NCBI GenBank assembly: GCA_029339505.1
Contig: JAQISU010000210.1
Location: forward strand, 14,270,001-14,334,000
Length of the DNA: 64,000 bases
Source: Unio delphinus
Taxonomy: Eukaryota; Mollusca; Bivalvia; Unionida; Unionidae
Reading direction: 5' to 3'
Shown here: positions 12,401-26,273 of the stretch, piece after piece
Numbering within the stretch: position 1 is the stretch's first letter
How the letters are laid out: the number at the start of each line of letters is the position of its first letter
Position numbers and translations under genes: made by a program
Notes under the pieces: model-generated
The model's database searches: none
Seen by the model: the letters and a program-made list of their open reading frames with translations, nothing else
What the model was told of the DNA's origin: nothing

Positions 12401-13145
12401 TAAAGCCTGTTAAATTATAGAATAAATTTTTTAGAAATTTTTATTGATTCGTCTTTGAATGATAGAATGGCTTGGACGAAGAACCACATTCGTATGGACA
12501 AGAATTATCATTTCGGTACTCAAGCATTTCAAATTTTGACGAAATAAGTGAATAATGTAAGCGAGTATACCTACTTGTGTTTTGTTGAATCATTTCCTTT
12601 TGAAATATTTATATCACGGTTGAATAACAAAGTGTTATTGTTTTCATGAATGTGCAACAGAGCGAGGTGAATCTAGTTTTTAAACCTTTCATAACGTGAT
12701 AATTGCTGCATTTCAATAATTCATTGCGCATCGGTGTGTACATTTTTTCAAAATTAGTATAATTAAACATTGTTATTGTCTGTAGGAAAAACAAGTTCAT
12801 TGTCAAAAAAAGAAAGTTTCGAAAGGTAATTTATTTTGCCACGCTTTGAATTCAGACGGAATGTTCATTGCGTGTGGTTGTGTGCGCTTGGGTGTGGATC
12901 GCTGAAAATTATACTTTAACTTCCGTCGAAATGAAAGTGGCTAAATTTCTAGTTTTGAAATTCTATCCCAACATTATGATGATATTGTAATACAGCTAAA
13001 CATATTCCTTTTAATCACTTTAGTGAATACCACCGCAGTATCCCAGGGACAGTCAGCCACCCCTGTTCAGCAAGGAGCAGTCGGATACGCTTATCCCAGT
13101 GCTGGTCCCCCACCTCCATATGTCCATCATCATAATGTGTCATAG
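8343..13145 (+). CDS. Small Cys/Tyr-rich single-pass membrane protein (host, 4 exons)
   Basis: Four exons (8343-8385, 9969-10095, 10556-10722, 13024-13145) join in consistent phases (1, 2, 1) with GT-AG junctions throughout, giving 152 residues. Exon 1 is a signal peptide (MIVCAMLAIFILLQ). Exon 2 is a short ectodomain rich in Cys, Tyr and Asp with CC pairs (YCDDGCCGNK). Exon 3 carries one membrane helix (VIVGSVIGGVLGLSILIGII) followed by KCCC, a likely palmitoylation site. Exon 4 is a Pro/Gln/Tyr-rich cytoplasmic tail with a PPPPY motif that could bind WW domains. The layout resembles CYYR1/Shisa-like proteins, which act as membrane adaptors, but the specific function here is inferred. Confidence 0.85.
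9326..9410. repeat. (CA)n(TA)n compound microsatellite
   Basis: A CA run followed by a TA run lies in intron 1, directly before direct-repeat copy 2. Confidence 0.97.
9411..9892. repeat. Host direct repeat, copy 2
   Basis: Second copy of the segment at 7132-7622. It lies in intron 1 shortly before exon 2. Confidence 0.9.
9969..10095 (+). CDS. Exon 2: Cys/Tyr-rich ectodomain
   Basis: The acceptor is TTCAG at 9964-9968 and the donor is GTAAGT at 10096. It encodes 42 residues including six Cys in CC and single spacing. Confidence 0.85.
10117..10425. repeat. (CTAC)n/(CATA)n tetranucleotide microsatellite
   Basis: About 300 bp of CTAC then CATA repeats in intron 2. The long open frames here (YIHT- and MYVC-type) are artefacts of the repeat. 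Confidence 0.98.
10556..10722 (+). CDS. Exon 3: transmembrane segment
   Basis: The acceptor is TTTGTACAG and the donor is GGTAAGT. It encodes Ser-rich stalk, one membrane helix, a KCCC juxtamembrane motif and the start of the cytoplasmic tail. Confidence 0.9.
10723..13023 (+). other. Intron 3 of the Cys/Tyr-rich gene
   Basis: 2.3 kb of AT-rich sequence between the GTAAGT donor and TTTAG acceptor. No further gene or mobile element is recognisable. Confidence 0.7.
13024..13145 (+). CDS. Exon 4: cytoplasmic tail with PPPPY
   Basis: The acceptor is CACTTTAG and the exon ends at TAG 13143-13145. It encodes 40 residues rich in Gln, Ala, Pro and Tyr, ending VHHHNVS. Confidence 0.85.
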
Positions 13146-13263
13146 AAAACGATTGATCTGGCCTGTCATCCACCGCAAGAAGCGAAATATTAACAGCTGC
13201 TTTCTTTATTTGAATTATGCTACTACAATCAGCTACCGAACCTGCTACAGTTAGATAACATTG

Positions 13264-13264
<1 letters not shown>

Positions 13265-13317
<53 letters not shown>
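13265..13317. repeat. (GA)n microsatellite
   Basis: GA dinucleotide run downstream of the host gene's stop codon, probably in its 3' UTR or just beyond. Confidence 0.97.
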
Positions 13318-14387
<1,070 letters not shown>

Positions 14388-14589
14388 CATTATGCATTTG
14401 CTGTGTTGATTCGAAATGTTTTAGTTTTAATTTTATAGAACAGAGCAGCCCAGTGTTGTAGAAGTCCTAACAACAAGAGCTGGAAACGTTTCTGAATCAG
14501 TTTTGTCGATTGCCTTAAATAACATCTTCAGCATATTTATTTCGTAATTCTTTGATCACTTGTTCATCATTTTTCTTCTTTGCTTTCAT

Positions 14590-16278
14590 AATTTATTTAG
14601 TCAGTTTAGTCATTGACCCTAAGATCTTGTATAAGCCTGGATACTTCAATACATTCAGTTTTTTTTTTTTTCAAGTTGAAGTTTTCTTTGTTTCAGTAAC
14701 AGGTTTGAATAATAGTTCAGAACTTTCTGCATAATCAACCTGATAATTCTGGCATTCTTGTAATTTTCCCTGACAGAATCATGGACTGGTATAGATTTCC
14801 TACTTGCTTCTAATCCCTCATGGACCAATCGACTGGTTACTGCCTTACCTACAATTACTGATATAACAATGATTTAATGTACACCACCAGGAAGGGCGTG
14901 ACCTCGATTAGAGGTCATCTCAATAATCACATGCAGACACCAAATGGAAATATTCAAAACAATAGTAACGAAAATAACTAACCCCAAGATAGCATCTTTG
15001 AGAAAAATCTTGGTAAGTTTGAGGCTTAGATCTGGCAAAAATGTTTTTGATTGTTCTTCTCGTTTTTGTAAGAAGACATGGTTTAGCAAATGGAAATTTA
15101 TAAAATTAGGTTGTCGTGCCCTGCTGCATGTCTTTGTTTTACCAGGGAAAATTTAAAAGACGGTACATCATCTTCATTTATCGAATATGCATTTTACAAA
15201 TATATGTGTATCGTGCTCTCTGTAGTTACCATAATCAACTGTCCTCCCGGGTAACTTTAATCCAAATTGATGTCATACTCTTGCTGATATATTTATATCG
15301 CGGCTGATAATGTTGGTTCTTGAAACAGTAAAGCTTCTTGTGACCATCACCGTAATTTGCTTTATTGACTCGCAATCGGTATAGGTCTACGGTGTCGTTG
15401 ATAATCTTATTTGTTATATATTTATCAAATCAGGCAATTAGTCTCTGTGATAGCCATTAACGAATTCATTGATACGTGTCCGGCAAACGCTAATATATCC
15501 ATGCTTTTACCTTGAAATAATCGTTGACATATTTGACCAGCTTCATGAATTATTAATATTGAGTTCTTTCATGCTAGTGTTCTCCCATAAGAATATATAA
15601 ACTTGCTAAGTCGGAAATAAACACTAATAGTGAATGAAATAAGACCACGCAATCCTGATGTTTTCAATGTAAAGAAATCGTTTCCGGTTGCGCCGAGGTG
15701 ATGATTGTGCCTGCTGTCCAACTTGTTGCTTTCATTGTGAATGTAAAACCCTACTCCGTTTAATTTCTTCAAATTGCGAATATTCCTTTCCCGCAATACG
15801 GGTTGGTCTTATTAGCGCTATTACCAGCGTTCAAATACGTTTTTTTTTGTCTAGTTATCTTTATAAAAAGACAGTGTTTCTCGTTTGTTTTTTAATTATT
15901 TTTTTTTATGCAAATTTGTGCAATACCCTTGAAGTCGGCACATTTACTATCGGTCCACTAGCTTTCATGGGTGTAATAATACTCTAGATTTAGAAGCTGA
16001 TGCCGTAGTTGATATCCTACCTCAGCAACCTTAACACAATCAGGCGTAACTTCTATATAGCCTTCATAAGTAAAACATATATAGTGTTTCATCCTGGTTT
16101 ACACTCCATAGCTTCCTTAATTTGTTTGGCTAATGCTCCATTAACCTGCTGTAATGTACTTCGAGCCTCAGCGATCTTTTAGGTTTGGTCGGCATTTGAT
16201 TACAAAAATTGATCTGTACCGCGTACAAATTGTAACGTGTGCTTCCTGGCATTATTGTGATTCTTTATAACAGAATCA
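14590..16278 (-). pseudogene. Scrambled scraps of an older Polinton copy
   Basis: On the minus strand, 14870-14590 resembles the start of the Asp-run virion protein (TSRLVHEGLEASRKSIPVHD, compare STRLARERLDAIKRFIPIRD). The piece at 15570-15445 resembles its end (QRLFQG, then a MDI block), 15430-15330 resembles the GDGLG gene (NKANYGDGHK), and 16280-15990 resembles its early-middle region. The order and number of pieces imply more than one fragment or a rearrangement. All are heavily broken. Element D appears inserted into this material. Confidence 0.5.
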
Positions 16279-16280
16279 CT

Positions 16281-16463
16281 AGCAGCAGCAGCAGGGGCGA
16301 ATCCGACAACTTTTTAGAGGCGTCAAATTGGCAAACCAAGGCTTCTTACAAAATCGTAAAAAAGCGTCAATTTGGCTAACTAAGACTTCCTCGTAAATGC
16401 TTAATAGAGGCTCATTTAGCGAAAAAAGGAGCCAAAATTGTTGTCGTACCCCCCTCTGCTGCT
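16281..16463. repeat. Left terminal repeat of element D
   Basis: The tip AGCAGCAGGGGCGAATCC starts at about 16287 after extra AGC units. Its inverted partner TACCCCCCTCTGCTGCT ends at 16463. Between them are two imperfect copies of a GCGTCAAWTTGGC-type block. The region is homologous to the TIR of element A. Confidence 0.75.
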
Positions 16464-16479
16464 ATGCTAACAAATTTTT

Positions 16480-17127
16480 CAAGTCAAATACGATATCTTG
16501 ATCTAGGATCATGCAAATGTATCGTTACAAATTCATGTGGAATAGACTGAGAGCGACTAAAGAAATTTCTAAAAAGATTATAATCTATATCACCACTGCA
16601 CCAAGTCTGGTGAATATTTTGCAGCGCAAGTGAATCAACTCCGTTGAATACAGAAAGAATACTACAGTTATCTCAGATCACTTTTGGTATTTGAGTGTAT
16701 CGTTGAGTGACATATATCACGTCAGTGTTTTTATGCCTACCTCTGGAAAATATCTTAGCAGGATTCTTTTGATTGTCTAACATCATATCATCATATACGA
16801 TCAAATTGTTAATGCTTCCATCTAAATCTTATATTGTTGGCGCTTCGACAATATCAGTTTTAAACTCTATAATACCATCGCCGGTGACTTCTGCTGCCTT
16901 TTCGTTGTAATCCTTTAACACTTCCGTAGCATCGCTGATCATCTACACTTGGGACTAATAAATAAAAACTTGTCAGATTTCATCCATCTCGTTATTAAAT
17001 TAAGTAGCAGTTGCGTCTTGACACTTCCAGATTGTCAGATTATAATTATACCAATACAATTTGGTAGCGATGCATCATGCTTAACTTGTTCTCGTGTTTT
17101 AGTCGCCGAAAAATCAATTATATTCAT
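16480..17127 (-). pseudogene. Packaging ATPase remnant, element D
   Basis: It starts at the ATG at 17127-17125 with the same beginning as the C copy (MNIIDFSATKTRE). Homology continues through the DQRCYEV-like and NNLIVYDDMMLDN-like (Walker B) regions to the C-terminus, but indels, including loss around the Walker A loop, break the frame. Confidence 0.8.
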
Positions 17128-17144
17128 GTTATTATAAATATATT

Positions 17145-17590
17145 ATGGATCTATATTCTGTGAAATGTAAGACGCGTACTGGCACAGATGACTTGACGAC
17201 GATTACAACTAAAAATAACAGATCAGCACTTTCTAAGTGTGTACAATGTAGTACAAAAATAAACTCCCAGGAACACCATGGGCAAAATATCCAGGAGAAA
17301 AACACCTTCCAGGGTATTGTTATTGTGGACCATGGGCTAGACTCGATATCAGACTCGATGATCCAAACCAACTCCGACCCGGTGAAAACCGAAAAAACTC
17401 CATTGATAAGGCTTGCCATGCTCATGATGTTGCTTATACAAGCAGTAATCTGCAACAGAGACATATCGCAAATGTGAAATTGATTCACGCGTTGAATACT
17501 ATCACTGATAAGTCCTTTAAAGAAAACATTTTCTTCATGGTTGATAAAATCGGCAATGAAAGATAAATTGATGATGGGTGCTGTTAATTA
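17145..17590 (+). pseudogene. Zinc ribbon/PLA2 remnant, element D
   Basis: The zinc-ribbon start is present but its first CxxC is changed to SVKC, and the linker with the A-run is deleted, so the PLA2 part lies in a different frame. The calcium-loop motif reads CGPWARLD instead of CGPGTRLD. The His-Asp dyad region (HAHDVAY) is preserved. Elements B and C keep the motifs that are lost here. Confidence 0.8.
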
Positions 17591-17598
17591 ATAACAAC

Positions 17599-18538
17599 AT
17601 GGAATCTATTTATTAATTTCCAAGACAATACTGGAGGGGTAAATCAGCAATCGGTTAACTCGCTAGCGCGCAAAGGTGACAAATACCACTGCAGCGGATA
17701 TGTTATCCAAATAGGCGATATGGCAAATTTATTTACCACCGCCTAAACAAATTAACTTTTGATGTGAACGTCCCTAATGAAGTTCATCAGGCCGATATAT
17801 TATTTCTACCGCATGGTGATTTTTACAAATACGCGCTAAATGCAGTTGATGTTGCGAGTCGATACAAACAAGCAGAACCACTAAGGACAAAATCATCAAC
17901 TGAAGTTGCTTCTGCGTATGAAAGGATTTATCGAAGGGGTCCTCTGCATTGGCCAAATCTATTACAAGTTGATCCTGGCAAGGAGAATGTCAGGGTGCAG
18001 TATTATCAATAATGAAGCATCATAATGTCACCATCAGACGAGGACATACTGCATTACATCGCGATCAGGCAATTGTTGAACGATTTAATCGAACGCTTGC
18101 TGAGCGGTTATTTGGATATCAATACACAAAGAACTTTATTCAGGATAAACGATCTCGTGAATGGGTTAAGAGATTATCAGGCGTAATTACCGGACTGAAT
18201 AATGATAATACTCGAACAATTAATACGAAACCTAACAACGCTATTAAAAAGAAATATATACCTGTAAAACCGCAAAATAATTTTTTAAAAAAATGACCAA
18301 TACTCGGCAATGTTACTGTTAGATATTTATATGAAGCAGGAGAGCTCGAAGGTGCCAAAAATGTGCTACTGATCCTAATTGGGATGTCACCGTGCATAAA
18401 ATATCTAGTATAACACGATCCATGGGTAGACCAGCAATCTATAGATTGGATTCAACTGCTCCTCAGCGAGGATTTACTTGTGAACAGCTACAAGTGATAC
18501 CCGAGGATACTCAATTACCACCGCGCGGTCTTAACTAG
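17599..18538 (+). pseudogene. Integrase remnant, element D
   Basis: It is homologous to 27714-28667. Catalytic-core pieces survive (NEVHQADILFLPHGD, LLQVDPGKE, HRDQAIVERFNRTLAERLF), but at least two frameshifts (near 17700 and 17985) and later stops disable it. It ends at a TAG inside the TTAACTAG shared with the convergent polymerase gene. Confidence 0.85.
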
Positions 18539-21500
18539 CACCAATGCGTCTGTTGCACTTAAGAGAAGTCAGCATCACATTTTTTCTGGTATGACTAATA
18601 CTGTTAATTTTTCTGTCTACGGTAAATTGTCGAGAGTCTTTATCCGACGATCACCAACTCATTATACAGTTGCAACTCGCGCAGTGATTATTTTGTTGTT
18701 CTTCCAGTGCAATTATTAATACGGCATCAATATCAAATTCTCTATCATTTTTTTTTTCATCCTGCGGTTTAAAAACAGAGAGGTTTTTTTCTGATTATAT
18801 CATCGCTGACAAGATCAATTATTGTAGTGTCATTAGCATATAGAACAACTCTTCAAGGTTGATTTATTCTTCATACTCTGGATATTGCAAGATAAGCTAA
18901 ATTCGAAGACGCGATGTTATTATCTATGATCCAAACAACTGTATCTGATATAGCCAATCCCTGTGAGGAATGTATTGTTGCTGCGTAACCTAGCCTCATT
19001 GGTGATGTATCAGCGTGTAATGCATCTTTGACGACATTGATATCAAATAACAGGATATCATTTAACACTAAATTCTGATTCTCACCTTGCCCAGGAATAT
19101 CAACTTCGATACTTTGTTTACGTGTTTCCTTGGGTCTATAAATTTGTCTTTATGTAATTAAAAATAACTTCATCTGAAGTGTGTATATGACTATTTTTCT
19201 ACTTGCCACTATCAAATCGTTTGGTCTCCACTCTTCCCAGAAATCATTTAATGAGGTTTCCGAAATTATTTCACGGGCTATTTCACACTTGATTTTATCC
19301 GGTTGTAATCTGATTAATTTCTTGAACTCGCGTAATTGTTCATCAAGTGCTCTATGATCAGTATTAATTTCTTCATAATAGTCTACAATATTATTTAGCC
19401 ACTCATGTGGAGACAAAACGACAAATGGTGGTGGTTGACTATAATCTCCGCACATTATCACTTTTGTATTCGATAGTAATAACCACTCGTGAAACCTTTG
19501 TAATACATCTAACGACACCGTGCATATTTCATCCCAAATCATGACTTCAGGAATAAAGGCATTATTTCCTCTTCCTTTCATCTCCCTTGTAAGTCTGTGG
19601 GTCGGTGTTATCATGTTTGATTTCCCTCGAAATAATTCAATCGCACGAGTCGTCTTTCCTGACCCACCACAGCCGTTTAAATAAACTATTTTATATCTAC
19701 ATATTGGATCAGATATCGACGGTGCATTAGATAATTCTGATATCTGATTATTTTTCAAGTAATTGCTTTCAATCGTAACATCTGCTGATTTTATTTCCTT
19801 TTTAATTCTCCATGATCCCCAAATCTCGTCTGAATTAGTGAATTCAGCTACTGCTTCTTTATAGTTTGCGTTTATATAAATGAATCGGTGGCAACTGTAA
19901 CTGCTGATTCAGGAAAACTATTTGTCATCGAAAGTATATTAATAGAAGCATAAGCCAGCATAGACGACCTCACATGTGTATGCTGAAGACTGTATCCATC
20001 TGCGTAAGTAACATTTGTACCTAATGTGGTTCCATCGGACAAGAAAGCGTCTTTACGATCGACGTATATACCCCTAGATGTGACATCTGCGATTATAAAG
20101 TCGTATTCAGCATCATCTATAATCAACTGTGAAGATTATTGGTTATTGTTATATTTTGTTCCACCTTGTGTGAATTTACCAATTATTCTTCTACCGAGTT
20201 TTCTTGCTTGTCTATTTCTAACTTTAAATATCTGTCTGGACCATTTCAAGATATATTCTTCGTCGAGATCAGGGAATTGGTTTCTATAATCGCTGATTAT
20301 ACTATCTAGACTATCGGGTTGTGGTACTCAGACTTCAGTCTGCGCTCGATATGATATAATCGCTTCAATAACAATCAGCGATATCAGCATTTTAGAATCA
20401 ATCATATACCGTAATAGCACTATTGGCATCCAGTGTTTTTCAGATATGTGTCTACCAATCCAAATATAACAACACGGATGAAGTCCTATAGCCAATTCAA
20501 ATGATACCACACGAGCGAATCCAGTTAAATCAAAATCAAGTAGTGGTTCATTAATCGCATCACGGGTCATTTCATATGTGGGATGCCCAGATCGTTTGAA
20601 ATACTTAGCACATTCTCCGTACCCGAGAACACTACCAGGATAACACTCAACTATATCAACCGAAATAATATTTTCAGGGTCATATTTTGTATTCTATAAT
20701 CATCCATGGTTATATTTAACGCAGCTTGATTTGATATCTGATAGAAATTCAGCTTTTTTTGGATTCCCCATGTTTTTTCTTTCTCGCAAAATGACCTGCA
20801 ACCGACGGAATTGTAAAACAGTTTGTTAATAATTGTTCGTCGTCTTCTGTTGAAAAACTACTAGCTAGTTGTTTTCATTTCATTGCGCAGGGCTTCAGTA
20901 CGGTATAATTCGCCATTGGGTCTTAGAAATTGATCGAATTTACCCTCTTCGTCTTCAAAACTGTGCAGTAAACCACACTGACATAGGATCGTATTTACTT
21001 GACTGAGAAATAAAATCAAATAAATTTCACGTGTAATATATTACGGTTCTATCCCAATAAATATTGTTACTGCAGGTGTCCATGCGTGTTGGTTATGATC
21101 AATAATTTTGTTTAATATTTTGATTCATGCAATACTTCTCCTGTTATCGTCATTATGTTTATTAGGAATCTTAATGATGTTTCTAATTTGGCTATATCTT
21201 GAATCGTTGTTCCGTTCGTCCCAATTGTTAATTCCCATTCGTTTATTCTTTTACATCTTAGATCAGTCAATTTGGTTCCACGCAAAGCATTTGTGAAGTG
21301 TTCTATTTATTATTCGTTCTGCTACACAATTACACAATGACAGTTTCATTGGTTTTAGTGTTTTCAATACTCGGTTTATCATTTAACGAATATATTACAT
21401 AAACAACTGCTGCTGCAGGATAAGATCCATCGTAATACGGTTTGTCAATCCCAGTCAGAATTCCTGGTTTGGAATCATGACTCACAGTGATAGTTCTTTT

Positions 21501-21833
21501 ATCTTTGAAAATTGGTTCAAATTTGTCTCGAATAATCCAATTTCCCATTTCTGAACGGATAATGAATTTCATTCTAAAAAAATACTTTTTTTCTGGTGAA
21601 GATGTGCGATTAACACTGCTGCTCTTTCGTCTTTCATGGTAGCATCAACACTACCTTCAATTCGAAATGTTAACCAACAGTGAGATGCTCCATCGCGTTG
21701 GAATTCATTACAAAAAGGGCTGATTTTACCTATCATGGTTCCATCACTTATTAGACTCTTTGGTGTATCAGTGAAGATTAAATTCAGCATTTTTCTATGG
21801 TTTAATTTTCGATAATCTCTCGAAGTCCTCCAT
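18531..21833 (-). pseudogene. Polymerase-helicase remnant, element D
   Basis: It starts at the ATG at 21833-21831. Recognisable blocks include PGILTGIDKPYYDGSYP, the FDLTGFARVVSFE region, VTVATDSFI (polymerase motif C), NGCGGSGKTTRAIELF (helicase Walker A), WDEICTVS, MCGDYSQPPPF and GYAATIHSSQGLAISDTVV. Many stops and indels separate them. The HNH tail at the C-terminus is decayed. Confidence 0.85.
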
Positions 21834-21879
21834 ATTATAATTAAAACAAGTATTTAAATAAATAATTTATTATATAATT

Positions 21880-22200
21880 AATCACTGCAAATGGTTGATG
21901 ATATGATCAGTAACCGCATGTAACAAATCATGCAGAAGGGAATTATGTAGATATCATTTACAAAGCGTTCGTGTTGGGAGTTTTGGCCCACTCACTTGTC
22001 CTCGACGAGGGGTAGGTGTGCGTGGTAAATCGCAATTGTGTCTGAGTTGCGAAGGTAAGCGATACAGAGAGCTGAAGCGTTATTATGATAAGAGAATCAA
22101 AAACTCCATCAAAAAGTCCATCAATGACTCTAACAAAATCATAAGAACACCTCAAGATTATATTAATAGATTTCAAAGTAATATTTTAACCAAACAATGA
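21880..22200 (+). pseudogene. Second zinc-ribbon protein remnant, element D
   Basis: It is homologous to 32175-32498. The open part from 22018 keeps RGKSQLCLSCEGKRYRELKR and the C-terminal TPQDYI block. The first half lacks a usable start codon and carries frame changes. Confidence 0.7.
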
Positions 22201-22225
22201 ATTAGACAAATAGTATTATATATAA

Positions 22226-22710
22226 ATGGACCAAGAATTTCAGGCACATCCCGTGATCAGCTATTATGAAGCGTATCGTGATGGTATTGTCAGAAACAGC
22301 AGACTGAAGAATCCATTATCGACGGACAATGGCATGGGATATTTGAAGTTTGCTGTCGGAAAGAAGGAATATATTACTGGCACTGATTCATCTTTAATGG
22401 ATTGATCAAGGATGGATTTGTTATTGATCACATTGATTCCAATCCAAAGAACAATTATTTAAATAATTTACAATCTATTTCACAAAGTGAAAATTTAAAA
22501 CGAGGAGGGACTGGGAAACATAAAAAAATGCAAATTTTTTAAAATCCTTTGATATTGAAAATAACGAGCAAATAGTATTCCAATTAATTAATGAAACCAG
22601 TAGGTATTTCGATATATGTAGAACCTCAATATGGTTTGTTGGAGAGGGAATTTATCGGTAAGCGATTTACAAAAGGACTGGACAAAGAATTCAATTTAAA
22701 AACATTTTAA
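22226..22710 (+). pseudogene. HNH homing-type endonuclease remnant, element D
   Basis: It is homologous to the intact gene at 52189-52680. It begins MDQEFQAHPVISYYEAYRDG after a TATAA context. The GFVIDHIDSN core is present but in a different frame after an indel near 22380, with further breaks downstream. Confidence 0.75.
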
Positions 22711-22839
22711 ATTTCATTTTGTACTATTGTACATTGCGGGTATGTCGGCAAACCAAATAAGGGACCCAATGGATGATAATCGCTAATGATGGTTGTTGTT
22801 TCTTTTTGAAAAATAAATTATAAATATGTATTATTATAT

Positions 22840-23215
22840 ATGAATTCTGAAAATATCAATGAGGTCAAAACTGAGACTTCAAATTTAAAAATCAAGGAAT
22901 AAAATTATTAGATAATTAAATTGTGATCAGATTTTTTCTGATTTTCAAGATATTGACTACAGCGCTATGAATAATAAATATGTCTTACCAAAACGATACG
23001 CCTTTATAAAAAAAATCCAGAATGCTATTCACGATTCCCTTGTATTCTGTAACGACGTCTATAAATTTGTCCCGTTATTCAATGTTGTCGAAAAAATCAA
23101 AAAAGAATTGCGGCAGCAATATAAATTCAAACGCACAATTAATTTGAGGGTTAAAACAATAAGAGATATTATCCGCCAATCCGAAAATTCTCCCTTGGTA
23201 ACCTCAATAGAGTAA
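22840..23215 (+). pseudogene. Small conserved protein remnant, element D
   Basis: It is homologous to the 118-residue proteins at 34368 and 52725. It starts MNSENINE. A frame break near 22900 separates this from the second half (MNNKYVLPKRYAFIKKIQN), which stays open to 23215. Confidence 0.7.
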
Positions 23216-23428
23216 GTTCTAACCATCGATTTGACATGTACAAGACTTCAATACCTATTTGCAATACAAGTAATATAACACTGTAGTGAAATTCCGGGGT
23301 GGGAAAATTAATAATTTTATTTTTCTTAAATTGATATTTAGTCATTTATGTTGCATTTTTCATTGCTTTTGTTGCATTTTTCACTACAGTTAGATTGTAC
23401 ATTTAAAAACACTAGCGTATTCTATATA

Positions 23429-23520
23429 ATGGTAAACGAATCACTAACGACTAGATTAGCACGTGAAAGATTGTTTGCAATCAAAAAGTTAAAAAATACA
23501 ATTCTCTCCAGTCAACACCA
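23429..23520 (+). pseudogene. Truncated start of the Asp-run virion protein, element D
   Basis: It opens MVNESLTTRLARERLFAIKK after a TATATAATG context and a CACTAGCG motif, then loses homology within about 30 codons. This marks the broken right end of element D. Confidence 0.8.
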
Positions 23521-23660
23521 TCTTTCATCAGCCACACAAAAAGAAAAATAATCTAAAGAAATAAACTGTCAGCAGTGTAATACGCCATTGTCACGAGAAT
23601 TCTTTTTGGAATACATGAAATATATCAAAAACAAATTTATTTTTTGTCCTTTTCTGTATT

Positions 23661-24723
<1,063 letters not shown>

Positions 24724-25180
24724 TCGACCAACAACCACATGAAGCGACAGGTTTAACACCAAACTTACGGATGTTAGGGAGGAAAGTAAGGCTGCCTGCA
24801 GAACTTGCATTTTGATATGTGCAGAACAAGAAAAGAAAACATTTTACAAGGTATGGCGAGTATGTTGATCTGATTAGACATAGGATGCATCATGCTCATC
24901 AGATTGCCATAAAACATGTACAGTCTGCTGCAAGGTGCTAAAAAAGGATTTGTATGATGCCAGGGTATCTTAGAGTACCTACCAGCCAGGAGATTTAGCA
25001 TGGCTAATATCAGTTAGTAGGAAGATAGACGTGTCCCCAAAATCGCAGAACACGTATGAAGGACCATGCGTTTTCAAGAGGACAATAAGTTGTTTAAATT
25101 ATCTGATACAACTGGATCGATATGGGAGAGAAAAACGTGTTCATCACAACAAATTGTAGAAATATACAGGTGAACCCCCC
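24724..25180 (+). pseudogene. Ty3/Gypsy retrotransposon integrase fragment (C-terminal part)
   Basis: The plus strand reads EATGLTPNLRMLGRKVRLPA, the hallmark segment after the integrase core of Gypsy elements. It is followed in shifted frames by GEYVDLIRHRMHHAHQIAIK and a GDLAW-like then VGRKIDVSPKSQNTYEGPCV-like C-terminal domain. Stops and frameshifts are frequent. No long terminal repeats or other pol domains were recognised nearby, so it is a decayed fragment. Confidence 0.7.
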
Positions 25181-26268
25181 ACCCCACCCCAAAATGGACA
25201 ATGAAGGCTTCCAAAGTGGCAGTCCTGGAATCAACAACATTTAAAGAACATTAGTTGTTAAAGACACAGTTCATAAGTATTGGCAGAGCTAGTTGTAAAG
25301 TAGTAATATGATGTCAAATTCAACGAGTAGGTGCAAGGATTATAACTTTAAAGTAGACAGGGATTTAAAAACAATAATAATATTAATAATAATATTACTG
25401 ATTATAATGTTAAGGTCAAAAAGTGGCACAGGCAGCCTGTTACACTGACTGCGTAGCATGCTTTTTCCTTTTTTTGGTAATCTGATGGGAGTCCTCTAGT
25501 TTTTTAGGCTAATGATTCTCATTACGATATTAGCTTTTAAGGACCAAAACATTCTTACCTTGTTATGGGCCGTCCTTTGTCTTGTGATATTATTACAACC
25601 TTTTCAGGGATTGCCTCCTTGATAATGGATTATCCATTGGTATATGTCAAACTTCATGCATCATACAATTATTTTGGCTGAGAGAGATACAACCAATGTT
25701 TTTTCAGGTCGATGTGGGCTCCTAGTGGCAATATTTTTTTCTTTCTATAGTCAGACATTGCATTCTATCGGCATATATATTATTGTTGTAAATTACTGAT
25801 ATTTGAATTTAAAATGTCATGATTTGGCCGACTGCTCGTATGTTTGCCAATTATCTCGTCAACTTCATCTGAACGACATGCACTGTAAAATTTTAACAGT
25901 ACAGACAGTCAATTTAATACATTATATACATATTCAATTCTTCTAGGCTTTCTTATATCATAATAGCACCATGAGTTTTTACACACATGCTGTTTAAAGG
26001 ACAATTGAGCACTTCAAAATAAATTACCTCATACAAGTGTAAAATATATTTATTTCTTCTACAATATGAGAAAGCTTCATATGATCACAGTAGGAATGTA
26101 TTTTATTTTCTTTTAACAGTACCATGCAGTGCAATATTGAATAATTGAATAGTATCATGTTCGTATTGTCACATACACTTGAAGTTACTTATTTTTTTTA
26201 ATACTGTGCAATGTATACTGAATAATAGCTAGAACAGGGAAACACAAACTTGTACTTAGAATTGCTCT
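25181..26268. other. Intergenic, no supported gene
   Basis: AT-rich host DNA up to the target duplication of element B. I see no coding or repeat structure. Confidence 0.5.
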
Positions 26269-26273
26269 TAAGT
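26269..26273. other. Target-site duplication TAAGT, left of element B
   Basis: TAAGT directly precedes the AGCAGCAG tip and recurs at 42362-42366 directly after the other tip. Confidence 0.9.

Larger units (their letters stand above)
16281..23520 (+). mobile_element. Element D: decayed Polinton, replication half only
   Basis: A left TIR is followed by broken ATPase (minus), zinc ribbon/PLA2, integrase, polymerase-helicase (minus), second zinc-ribbon gene, HNH endonuclease, small protein and the first codons of the Asp-run gene, in exactly the order of element B. The homology stops near 23520 just before a long TA microsatellite, so all virion genes and the right TIR are missing. Every gene has disabling changes, making D older than B or C. 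Confidence 0.88.
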
